Below, piece after piece: positions 24,857 through 32,879 of a stretch of 64,000 bases of DNA (position 1 is the stretch's first letter; every line of letters begins with the position of its first letter). The notes beneath the pieces are model-generated. The model was given only the letters and a program-made list of their open reading frames with translations, was not told where the DNA came from and did no database searches. The stretch is from Foliamicus sp965115835 (GTDB lineage: Bacteria > Pseudomonadota > Gammaproteobacteria > Steroidobacterales > Foliamicaceae): positions 2,480,001 through 2,544,000 of the forward strand of contig OZ220471.1 in assembly GCA_965115835.1 (NCBI GenBank), written 5' to 3'. The position numbers and the translations under genes were made by a program.

Positions 24857-25948
24857 ATGAGACACCGTTTTCACTCGATTTGCCCGTATTTTGCGATGTT
24901 TCCCGAAAGCTTCGTGGAAAAGCATCTCGCGGCAACGAAGTTCAATGGAGTAGTCTTCGACCCATTTTGTGGTCGCGGCACCACAATTTTCGAGAGTCTG
25001 GTCCACAGCCGCCGCGCCGCCGGCTGCGATGTGCATCCTGTTGCCGTTTGCGTTGCCGGAGCCAAAAGCGATCCGCCCACTCGCCAAGATGTGGCCGAAC
25101 GGCTTGCGCGGCTGGAAGAAGGAGTTGCCGACTTCAATCCCGGAGGCGGCGAGGGCGAGATGTCGGAATTTTTTGCCCTTTGCTTTGAGGCGACGACATA
25201 TCGCCAAATTTGCTACCTCAGGGAGCATCTGGATTGGAGGGGGGATCGGACCGACCGGTTTATTGCTGCGTTGTGCCTCGGAGCCTTGCATGGCGAGTCA
25301 CATCGCAGCCCCAATTATTTCAGCAACAGAATGCCGCGCACCATCAGCACGAAACCTCGATATTCGATTCAATGGTGGAGGAAGAACGGGTGCCTGCCAC
25401 CGGCCAGAGATGTCTTCGAGATTCTCCGCCGCATGAACGATTTTCGGTTCAGAACACCACCGCCCGAGGGGCGCGGGAAGATTGTGATGTCCGATGCCAG
25501 GAGTGCGGCGCGTGCTTTTCCTGATTTTCTGGAGGAAGTTTCGGACATCATCACTTCTCCGCCCTACCTGGACACCACCAATTATCGGGAAGATCAGTGG
25601 TTGCGCCTGTGGTTCCTGGGCGAAAAGGCTGTGGTCGATTGTGCAGGCGGAGACAGTCGGCATTCCAGTGCCGCCAAGTACTGGCAGTTCCTGACTGAAG
25701 CGTGGACGGGAGTATCGCCGCTCCTGGCGCGGAAGGCGCGAATCGTCATCAGGATTGGCGGCCGCAAACTGACCCGAGACGAGATCAGGAAAAAGCTGAA
25801 ACAGTCGCTCGAAGTCGGGCTCGGCAGGAACATGCGACTCGTGGATGATGGCATTTCCTCCACAGCAGGGAATACACAGGCAAATACGTTCAGGGGCTCC
25901 AGGGCAAAGCCTGCCGTCGAATACGATTTCTGTTTTTTGGCAGAGTGA
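24857..25948 (+). CDS. DNA methyltransferase (SPPY type)
   Basis: A 363-residue S-adenosylmethionine-dependent DNA methylase. Motif I is FDPFCGRGTT at residues 34-43 and the catalytic motif IV TSPPYLDT is at about 232-239, with a long intervening segment likely to include target recognition. SPPY is most frequent in N4-cytosine methylases. The order motif I then IV fits alpha-like amino-methyltransferases. ATG 24857 overlaps the stop of the interrupted nuclease gene. With the nuclease broken, it would now act as an orphan methylase. Expression may depend on read-through from the insertion sequence. Confidence 0.88.
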   Translation: MRHRFHSICPYFAMFPESFVEKHLAATKFNGVVFDPFCGRGTTIFESLVHSRRAAGCDVHPVAVCVAGAKSDPPTRQDVAERLARLEEGVADFNPGGGEGEMSEFFALCFEATTYRQICYLREHLDWRGDRTDRFIAALCLGALHGESHRSPNYFSNRMPRTISTKPRYSIQWWRKNGCLPPARDVFEILRRMNDFRFRTPPPEGRGKIVMSDARSAARAFPDFLEEVSDIITSPPYLDTTNYREDQWLRLWFLGEKAVVDCAGGDSRHSSAAKYWQFLTEAWTGVSPLLARKARIVIRIGGRKLTRDEIRKKLKQSLEVGLGRNMRLVDDGISSTAGNTQANTFRGSRAKPAVEYDFCFLAE

Positions 25949-26035
25949 GGCGAGGCCGCCTCATCCTTCGCCAGCCTGCGCCTTGAAGAACCGCAAATCA
26001 GGTTGGGCGCGAACTACCGATATCCCACCAGGGAG

Positions 26036-26156
26036 CAGCAATTCCCGCTGACGATGCAGAGTCGTTCGTTCAGGGCCGAATACCCAGGCTTGTGACCATT
26101 CAGGCGATGGTCCGAAGCTGATTTGCGAGCATTGTCACGCTTGGCGGGAATTGCTG
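26036..26156. mobile_element. MITE copy 2
   Basis: A 121-bp element between the convergent methyltransferase and hsdM genes. Ends are CAGCAATTCCCGC and, inverted at the right, CAGCAATTCCCGCCAAGCG. The flanks ACCAGGGAG (26027-26035) and ACCACGGAG (26157-26165) match at eight of nine positions, so the target duplication has picked up one change or was sequenced with one error. It has the same orientation as copy 1. Confidence 0.85.
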
Positions 26157-26200
26157 ACCACGGAGAAAGGCGGCCTGACGGAACCCGACCTTGCGCGAAG

Positions 26201-27673
26201 CTATTCCTGACTCGCTGTCTCGAAGCGGCTCACTGCCGAGCGAAGGTTCTCGACGATCTCGGCGGCCAGCACATCCGGCTCCGGCAGATTGTCGAGATCG
26301 GTCATGGAGGCGTCCTTGAGCCAGAACACATCGAGGCTTGCCTTGTCGCGCTGAAGAAGCTCGTCGCGAGGGTAGGCGCGCCACCGGCCGTCCCGGGGCT
26401 TTTCGCTCCAGCTTGCCTCCCGGAGATGGCGGTTCTGCGGGTTGTAGCAGGCAACGAAGTCCTCAAGATGGGCGTTGGTCAGCGGCTTCTGCTTGAGCGT
26501 GTGATGCACGTTGGTGCGGTAGTCGTAGTACCAGACTTCCGATGTTTGCGGGTCGGGACTCGCGGGGCGATTGTCGAAGAAGAGGACGTTGGCCTTGACG
26601 CCCTGGGCGTAGAAGATGCCCGTGGGCAGTCGCAGGATCGTGTGCAGGTCGGTGGTGTGCAGCAGCTTCCGCCGGATTGTCTCGCCGGCCCCGCCCTCGA
26701 ACAGCACGTTGTCGGGCACCACAACGGCCGCGCGCCCGGTCGTCTTGAGCATGGTCCGAATGTGCTGGACGAAATTCAGTTGCTTGTTCGATGTCGTCAC
26801 CCAGAAGTCCTGCCGGTTGTAGGTGAGGCCCTCGGTCTGTTGCTCGCCATCGGCGTTGGTGAAACTCATCGAGCTCTTCTTGCCGAAAGGCGGATTGGCA
26901 AGAACGTAGTCGTAGGTCTCGGGGGGCGGGGAGATCAGCGCATCCGCCGGCGAGACCGCCGTCTCGCCGGTCATCTCTCCGATCCCGTGCAGCAACATGT
27001 TCATCAGGCAGAGTCGGCGTGTGCCCGCCACGATCTCGTTGCCATGGAAGGTTGCTGCTTTCAGGAATTCCTTCTGTTCCCGGTCGAGCGCCCAATTCCG
27101 GGAATCGGTCAGGAAGTCGTGGGCGGCAAGGAAGAACCCGCCCGTTCCGCAGGCCGGGTCGGCGATGGTCCTGCCCGGTTCCGGGCGCACGCACGCCACC
27201 ATCGCGCGGATCAGGGCGCGGGGCGTGAAGTACTGGCCCGCGCCGGACTTGGTGTCGGCGGCGTTCCGTTCCAGCAGTCCCTCGTAGATGTCGCCTTTCA
27301 CATCCGCCCCGAGCACCACCCAGTCGGTACCGTTCACCATGTCGATCAGGCGAGACAGCTTGGCCGGGTCGGCGATCTTGTTCTGGGCCTTGGCGAAGAT
27401 CTGGCCCAGCATGCCTCTCTGCTCGCCGAGCCTGCGCAGCAGCGCCACGTAATGCGCTTCAAGGTCCGCGCCGCGACGATGGGTCAGGCTGGTCCAGTCG
27501 TGGCCTTCGGGAATGCCGACATCGCGCTTCCAGGGCGGCTTGGCGTATTCGTCCGCCATCTTGAGGAAGATCAGGTAGGTCAACTGTTCCAGGTAGTCGC
27601 CATAGCTCACGCCGTCGTCGCGCAGCGTGGTGCAGAAGCTCCAGACCTTCGAGATGATCGGAGCGGTGTTCAT
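26201..27673 (-). CDS. hsdM: Type I restriction-modification methyltransferase subunit HsdM
   Basis: A 490-residue N6-adenine methylase subunit. The N-terminal helical domain (MNTAPIISKVWSFCTTLRDD) is followed by GAGQYFTPRALIRAMV, the SAM-binding motif I ADPACGTGGFF and the catalytic motif IV NPPFGKKSS. In a type I complex two HsdM bind one HsdS to methylate the target, and HsdR adds restriction. All key motifs are intact. It lies 94 bp after hsdS, the third gene of an R-S-M ordered operon on the minus strand. A 120-bp piece of this gene is duplicated at 15857. Confidence 0.93.
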   Translation of the reverse strand: MNTAPIISKVWSFCTTLRDDGVSYGDYLEQLTYLIFLKMADEYAKPPWKRDVGIPEGHDWTSLTHRRGADLEAHYVALLRRLGEQRGMLGQIFAKAQNKIADPAKLSRLIDMVNGTDWVVLGADVKGDIYEGLLERNAADTKSGAGQYFTPRALIRAMVACVRPEPGRTIADPACGTGGFFLAAHDFLTDSRNWALDREQKEFLKAATFHGNEIVAGTRRLCLMNMLLHGIGEMTGETAVSPADALISPPPETYDYVLANPPFGKKSSMSFTNADGEQQTEGLTYNRQDFWVTTSNKQLNFVQHIRTMLKTTGRAAVVVPDNVLFEGGAGETIRRKLLHTTDLHTILRLPTGIFYAQGVKANVLFFDNRPASPDPQTSEVWYYDYRTNVHHTLKQKPLTNAHLEDFVACYNPQNRHLREASWSEKPRDGRWRAYPRDELLQRDKASLDVFWLKDASMTDLDNLPEPDVLAAEIVENLRSAVSRFETASQE

Positions 27674-27767
27674 GCGCGAGCCTCGTGGAGAATCGGTCCG
27701 TTATCGTTGGGTTTCTGGAACTCGACATCCAGCAGGACCACGCAGGGTTGCGCCCGCACGAAGCAGC

Positions 27768-29363
27768 TCAACATGCTTTCGCTCCACTTCGTGCGGCCTG
27801 GATTCGCGCCAGCAGGGCGGTGGCTGGCTCGTCGTTCGGATCTTGGGGGACGAATTGGCCAGCGAAGGCTTTTTTCAGGATGGACTGGCGGAGCGCCTCA
27901 GCGCGGGCGAGGTTGGCCTCAATATCCTGACCCAGCGTATCGGCAGCCCCAAGGCGAGCATCGAGAATCCGGGCGATTTCAGCCTGTTCTTTATTGGGTG
28001 GCAAGCCGATTACATGTGCTTCGAGAACGGAAGCTGGAACCCGCTTTTGACCCACAGCGCCAGTCATTTTGTGTTTGGCGTAAAAGCGGAATGCATGGCT
28101 TGATACGACGTAATAGATGAAACGTGTATTGGTGCCCTTATTTGGTCTAATCACGTGAAATTCCGTCGATCCAAAGCCATATGGGCTCGGTAATTCAGGA
28201 ACGATTGCCATCTTGCCGTTTTCCATGCACGGCGTAATTTTGGCGAAGAGAATATCACCTTCGAGAAAAGGCTTATAGCCTTTCCGAACAGTCTCGAATG
28301 AGCGGGTTTCGCTGATGTTGATCTTGCCGGTTCCTGCCTCGACGGCTGACATCGGCACAAAAGACACCACGCTATCAAGATCAAGCGCAGTCTTGTCAAC
28401 TCGTGGGTTTATAGCGCAAATCTCAGAAAGTCGTGCTCTGACCCACTCTGGAGGGAGAGTTCCCATCATGCTGGCCAAAAGGGAATCGGGCTTGCCGGAG
28501 CGATTGGGGGAAACGTCAAGGGCTTTCAACTCTAGCGCTGGCTTTGGCTTCGCCGGCTTCCTGCCCTTCTCGCCGGCTTTCTTCCATTTGGCGATGGCTC
28601 GTTCCCAATTGCCGAGATCGCTTTTGTATCGTTTTTTGCGCTCCGAACGAATGCGGGCGAGGAGGGCATCGGGGTTTTCCAACTTGTCGGCGTTTTGGGC
28701 GCGCCATTCGGCGGTGAGGCGACCCTCGAAGGCGGATTGGAGAAGCGATTGGCGGTAGAGGCCGAGCGTCTTTTTCGCCGCCTGAAGGCTCTCGATACCT
28801 TGATCGATCTCGGCGAACAGCACATCTACCCTCTCGACGATGCGGCGTTGCTCGTTGAGTGGGGGAACCACAACGGGCAGTTCTCCGAAGCGTGAATGAG
28901 TCAGGTTCAGACCACTGTCACTGATCCCGGTCTTCATGGCGTCAATGCGCAGTTGAGTGTCATGGAGCCGGATGAAATGTGAGAGATATCGGGCATCCAA
29001 CACATTCGGATGTGGTCGAAAACGATACATTTTTCCCGACATCATGAGCCGAGGCCTTGTGTATTCAACAAGGCACGCAACACCGCATCGGCTACGCGGT
29101 CCTGCACAGGTCATAAGGACATCGCCCTGTCTGATCTCAATCTGTGGGCGCGGATTGAGTGTACCAGGCAGCGCCTTGTTTTCGTGAGGCCAAAACTTGC
29201 CGTGTTGAATGGCAGTGGTCTTTACCACTCCCCATTCTTCTTCACCCGCTTGGCGCACCTCGCACTGCGGGCTCCAACCTTGTTGAAATGGCTTCCCGTT
29301 TTCCTGAACTTCTACGAGTTCCACGATTTTTGCAGTGATCCAGTTACTCGGCAAATCCGTCAT
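27768..29363 (-). CDS. hsdS: Type I restriction-modification specificity subunit HsdS
   Basis: A 531-residue protein with two target-recognition domains, each followed by a conserved helical spacer. The first is GELPVVVPPLNEQRRIVERV (about 158-177) and the second GLPPNKEQAEIARILDARL (about 461-479). The long central linker is Lys/Glu rich. Two full TRDs mean recognition of a bipartite sequence; which one cannot be read from the protein. Its start overlaps the hsdR stop (ATGA). Length is above the usual 400-470 residues because of the linker with RKPAKPKPALELK. Confidence 0.92.
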   Translation of the reverse strand: MTDLPSNWITAKIVELVEVQENGKPFQQGWSPQCEVRQAGEEEWGVVKTTAIQHGKFWPHENKALPGTLNPRPQIEIRQGDVLMTCAGPRSRCGVACLVEYTRPRLMMSGKMYRFRPHPNVLDARYLSHFIRLHDTQLRIDAMKTGISDSGLNLTHSRFGELPVVVPPLNEQRRIVERVDVLFAEIDQGIESLQAAKKTLGLYRQSLLQSAFEGRLTAEWRAQNADKLENPDALLARIRSERKKRYKSDLGNWERAIAKWKKAGEKGRKPAKPKPALELKALDVSPNRSGKPDSLLASMMGTLPPEWVRARLSEICAINPRVDKTALDLDSVVSFVPMSAVEAGTGKINISETRSFETVRKGYKPFLEGDILFAKITPCMENGKMAIVPELPSPYGFGSTEFHVIRPNKGTNTRFIYYVVSSHAFRFYAKHKMTGAVGQKRVPASVLEAHVIGLPPNKEQAEIARILDARLGAADTLGQDIEANLARAEALRQSILKKAFAGQFVPQDPNDEPATALLARIQAARSGAKAC

Positions 29364-32110
29364 GCCGCGAGCGCCTCGCTTACTTCGGACATGATGTCGT
29401 CCATTCGGTCGCCGAACAGGGCGTGCATCCGCCCGAGGCCCCCTTGCATGTTGAAGGGAGCCAGGTCCAGGTCGTCGCGCTCGATCGTGAAGGAAGTGGC
29501 GAGATGGTCACGGATCATGTGCAGCCAGTCCATCTGTTCCTCGGAGAATTTCTCGCCCGACCCGGCGTGGCGCCTCATGATCCAGTTCTGGAAATTCCGC
29601 CGCACCTGTTCGGAACGCTCAGTCAGCGTTGCATCCAGACCGCAGACGCGCCGGATCAGGGCGACCAGCGCGGTAAGCTCCCCGGCCGGATTGTCGCCCT
29701 TGTAGTCGTCGAGATGCGCGTAGGCGCGCCAGACGGTCAGGGGAGCGAGGCGCGGGCGGTCTTCCCGGAGTCTTGCCAGCAGATGCTTGACCATGGCGTG
29801 GGTCACCTCGGCCCGGCGGGCGGGCTGCGTGAAATAGATGGCCAGCGCCTCGATCTCGTCGCGATGCTCTTCGAGATAGTCCTTGAACTCCTGTGCGATT
29901 TGCCGTGCGTTGTCGGTTGCGTCGCCGGCCCACTCGGCGCGCTGGAGCGTGTCGAGGTTGTCATGGTCGATAGTCTGCTCGTTGTCGCGGCGGATCGTGT
30001 CCATGAGATGGATAAGCGATCCGGTGAAGACATTGGCGGCCTTCCTGATACGCTCCTCGCGCGCGGCCTGCATGGCGGAGTCGTCGGGTTCGGGATGACC
30101 CGCCGCCTTGGCGTCGGCCTCCACCTTGTCCGGGTCGATGGCGTCGAACAACTCGCGGACGATGGCGGCGAGCGGCTTGCCGGCGGCCTGTTCGATCTTC
30201 GCCTGATCGTTGGCCTCGATGCTGTTGTCGAGGCGCGAGAGGCGCGCGGCCAGCGAGCTCGTCGTCTCCTCGGACCGGTCGCCCATCATCAGGCCCATGG
30301 CGAGATCCTTGAACGGGACCGAAGGCTTGGTGTCGAGCGGCTGGCTCGAGGTCTTGAGCGACTTGGTAACGCCGACTGCATCGACGATGACGTAGTGAGT
30401 CTTGGCGCGGGCGGACGGCGTAACCTTTCGCAGGTCGTCCGGCGTGAGGACGCGGGCGCCGCGGCCCTTCATCTGCTCGAAGTAGTTGCGTGACTTCACA
30501 TCGCGCATGAACAGCAGACATTCCAGCGGCCTCACGTCCGTGCCCGTGGCGATCATGTCCACGGTAACGGCGATGCGTGGGTTGTAGTCGTTGCGAAACG
30601 CCGCAAGGGAGGATTTCGGGTTCCTGGCGCCGTTGGTGATCTTGCGGCAGAAATCGTTGCCCTGGCCGAACTCCTGCCGGACGATATCAATGATGTCGCC
30701 GGCGTGGCTGTCGGTCTTGGCGAAGATCAGGGTCTTGGGCAGTTCCCTGCGGCCGGGAAAGATCGCCGGCCAGTTGTCGCGGAAGGCGCGGATGACGGTT
30801 CGTATCTGGTCGCTGTTCACCACCAAGCGGTCGAGTTGGGGAGGTGTGTACTCCTCCCGTTCTTCCTGCACCTCCCAGCGCCGCGCGCGGGTTTGCCGCT
30901 CGCGCCTCTCCACCAGCTGCTGGGGTTTGAGCGTTTCGCCGCCTGCGGTGATCCGGGTTTCGATCAGATAGACCTCGTGGCCGACATTGACCCTGTCGGC
31001 CACCGCCTGCTCGTGGCTGTACTCGCTGACCACATTCTTCTCGAAGAACCCGTAGGTGCGGTTGTCCGGCGTGGCGGTGAGACCGATGAGATAGGCGTCG
31101 AAATACTCGATCACCTGACGCCACAGGTTGTAGATCGAGCGGTGGCACTCGTCGATCACGACCACATCGAAACTCTCGGGCGGCAGCTGGGCGTTGTAGA
31201 CGACCGGAAGCGGCTCCTTGGGTCGCCATATCCGTTCCCCGGGGTGTTCCTCCTCCGCGCCCTCGGGCAGTTCCTCGCCCTTCAGGGTTGCATACATGCG
31301 CTGGATCGTGGAGATGACGACCTGAGTGTCGCCGGCGATGGCGGGCGAGGTCAGGCGCTGAACGTTGTAGAGTTCGGTGAACTTGCGGTTGTCGTCGTTG
31401 GGGATAAAGGCCATGAACTCCTGTTCGGCCTGCTCGCCCAGATTCCGGGTATCGACCAGAAACAGAACGCGGCGGGCGGCGGCATGCTTCAGCAGGCGGT
31501 AGACCTGCGTGATTGCGGTGAAGGTTTTGCCGGCCCCGGTAGCCATCTGGATGAGCGCGCGCGGCTTGTCGCCTTTCAGCGAGTCTTCGAGATCGGTGAT
31601 CGCCCTGCTCTGGCACTCGCGCAGACCAGCATGGTTCAGCGGCGGCAGCGCGGCGATGCCCGAGCGAAAGGATCGCGGGGCGAGCATCCAGGTGTTCAGG
31701 GTCTCCGGGCGGTGGAAGGTAAAGACCTCCCGGGAGCGCGGCCTGGGGGCGCGCCCGTTGGTGAACCGCGTGATCTGCCCGGTGCTCTCGTAGAGAAAGG
31801 GCAAGGGTTCGGCGTTCGATATCCACTTGAGCTTGGCATTGGCATAACCCTCGGACTGCTCTTCGACTGTCGTGAGTCTGGCTCCCCAACTGTTCGGCTT
31901 GGCCTCGATCACGCCAGCGGCCCGCCGGTCGCCGAAAAGAACATAGTCGGCGGGTCCGATGTCGGTTTGGTATTCGCGCGCCGCGATGCCGAGCCCCGCG
32001 TTGAAGTCGAGCTTTTTCGAGTCCTGCACCTGCCAGCCTGCCGCCCGCAGTCGGCGGTCGATCCGGTCGCGGGCGACTTCCTCCGGGGTCTGGTTGACCT
32101 CATGCGGCAT
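29360..32110 (-). CDS. hsdR: Type I restriction endonuclease subunit HsdR (EcoEI-like)
   Basis: A 916-residue translocase-nuclease. The N-terminal nuclease part has PADYVLFGDRRAAGVIEAK, fitting the PD-(D/E)XK core. Helicase motif I is MATGAGKTFTA near 190, motif II is DECH near 315, and motif VI-like sequence lies in FEQMKGRGAR. The C-terminal third matches the EcoEI-type HsdR domain that binds the methylase core. ATG 32110 is preferred; GTG 32122 is four codons upstream. It leads the hsdR-hsdS-hsdM operon. No frameshift is apparent, so the system looks functional. Confidence 0.92.
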   Translation of the reverse strand: MPHEVNQTPEEVARDRIDRRLRAAGWQVQDSKKLDFNAGLGIAAREYQTDIGPADYVLFGDRRAAGVIEAKPNSWGARLTTVEEQSEGYANAKLKWISNAEPLPFLYESTGQITRFTNGRAPRPRSREVFTFHRPETLNTWMLAPRSFRSGIAALPPLNHAGLRECQSRAITDLEDSLKGDKPRALIQMATGAGKTFTAITQVYRLLKHAAARRVLFLVDTRNLGEQAEQEFMAFIPNDDNRKFTELYNVQRLTSPAIAGDTQVVISTIQRMYATLKGEELPEGAEEEHPGERIWRPKEPLPVVYNAQLPPESFDVVVIDECHRSIYNLWRQVIEYFDAYLIGLTATPDNRTYGFFEKNVVSEYSHEQAVADRVNVGHEVYLIETRITAGGETLKPQQLVERRERQTRARRWEVQEEREEYTPPQLDRLVVNSDQIRTVIRAFRDNWPAIFPGRRELPKTLIFAKTDSHAGDIIDIVRQEFGQGNDFCRKITNGARNPKSSLAAFRNDYNPRIAVTVDMIATGTDVRPLECLLFMRDVKSRNYFEQMKGRGARVLTPDDLRKVTPSARAKTHYVIVDAVGVTKSLKTSSQPLDTKPSVPFKDLAMGLMMGDRSEETTSSLAARLSRLDNSIEANDQAKIEQAAGKPLAAIVRELFDAIDPDKVEADAKAAGHPEPDDSAMQAAREERIRKAANVFTGSLIHLMDTIRRDNEQTIDHDNLDTLQRAEWAGDATDNARQIAQEFKDYLEEHRDEIEALAIYFTQPARRAEVTHAMVKHLLARLREDRPRLAPLTVWRAYAHLDDYKGDNPAGELTALVALIRRVCGLDATLTERSEQVRRNFQNWIMRRHAGSGEKFSEEQMDWLHMIRDHLATSFTIERDDLDLAPFNMQGGLGRMHALFGDRMDDIMSEVSEALAA

Positions 32111-32879
32111 GCGACCGCTCACGCCTTTGCGTTGCTACGGCAATGCACAGTCCCTGCCGGAGAACGACAGCAATTTGTGGCCGCAATGCGCCAGAGCCGA
32201 TCGATGTGCCCGAAATTGGTAATGGTGTCGTTCCCTTCTCCCGCCTGAAACACGAAGGTATCGTCGCCAGCACTGCTACGCCACCCGCCGCCGCCATGGC
32301 TGGCGCGCTTGATGATTTTCATCTCGATCTGCACTTCCGGCTTGCCCTGGAAAACTTCAGCCATCCACGATGTTATCCCTCATTTTTATCAACCCGGACA
32401 CCTGGTCTTGCCAGCGATCCTGCAGAACGCCTTCCCAACGGGCGGAAGGCCGTTCTGGATGCAACCTTCCATATGGCGTGACTCGGGGCGAGCGTCTGCC
32501 GCGCCAGTCAGCATCCGTATAGCCGTCGCAGGAGCCGCTCTTCGCCTGCGCCGCCACACCGCCTTGCGCCATCAAGAGGCAGAATCTGGCCGTGAGCGGG
32601 ACGGCGGTCGCGCTCCCGGAGAAGTCGCAGCCGCCGTCCCCATTCACCCGATCATGAGGAGCGCGGCACGATGCAGGCGGCGCTCGCCCCGCGCGGCGGC
32701 GACGCGCGCACCATTCTCACCCACTTCGCCGGCAGCAGCCTCGACGACCACCGCTACGTCGCGCCAACATTCAGACTGAACCCGTCAACGGGGCTAAGTC
32801 AAGGCCGCCGCAGCGCTCCGGCCGACAAGCAAGCGCCCTGCTCGCCAGCAGGGTCCAATGTGGCTTTCGCTGTCCCCAT
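32111..32879. other. Gene-poor region with decayed fragments
   Basis: About 770 bp between hsdR and the TonB receptor without a credible gene. Short frames of low-complexity, Arg/Ala-rich translation occur on both strands. Apart from one RTX-like remnant on the minus strand I could not identify the origin of the sequence. It probably marks the edge of the defence island. Confidence 0.5.
32212..32268 (-). pseudogene. Remnant of an RTX calcium-binding repeat protein
   Basis: The minus-strand translation GDDTFVFQAGEGNDTITNF has the nonapeptide-type Asp/Gly pattern and the VF..GEGNDTI ending typical of the last repeat of RTX (haemolysin-type) proteins. Sequence on both sides does not continue the pattern, so this is a short leftover of a larger gene. 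Confidence 0.5.

Larger units (their letters stand above)
22230..24860 (+). pseudogene. Putative nuclease gene split by an insertion sequence
   Basis: The left part (22230-22991) and right part (24624-24860) form one uninterrupted frame once the element at 22992-24614 and one copy of its 9-bp duplication are removed; the joint reads ARWFEK then SPATKMVVYHV. The restored protein is about 332 residues. A block DDQVDIFAWR followed by AAQVATGKDWKDKS resembles the D...(E/Q)xK core of PD-(D/E)XK restriction-like nucleases, but the match is weak and the last Lys is displaced. The start ATG overlaps the ParB stop and the end overlaps the methyltransferase ATG, so it was the middle gene of a coupled operon. 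As it stands it encodes a truncated product ending inside the element. Confidence 0.75.

Noticed and set aside
24504..24935. 143-residue minus-strand frame at the right end of the insertion sequence
   Set aside because: It crosses the element boundary and target duplication; the plus-strand frame is the interrupted host gene.
26123..28120. 665-residue open frame on the plus strand across hsdM and hsdS
   Set aside because: Antisense to two strongly supported type I genes and crosses MITE copy 2.
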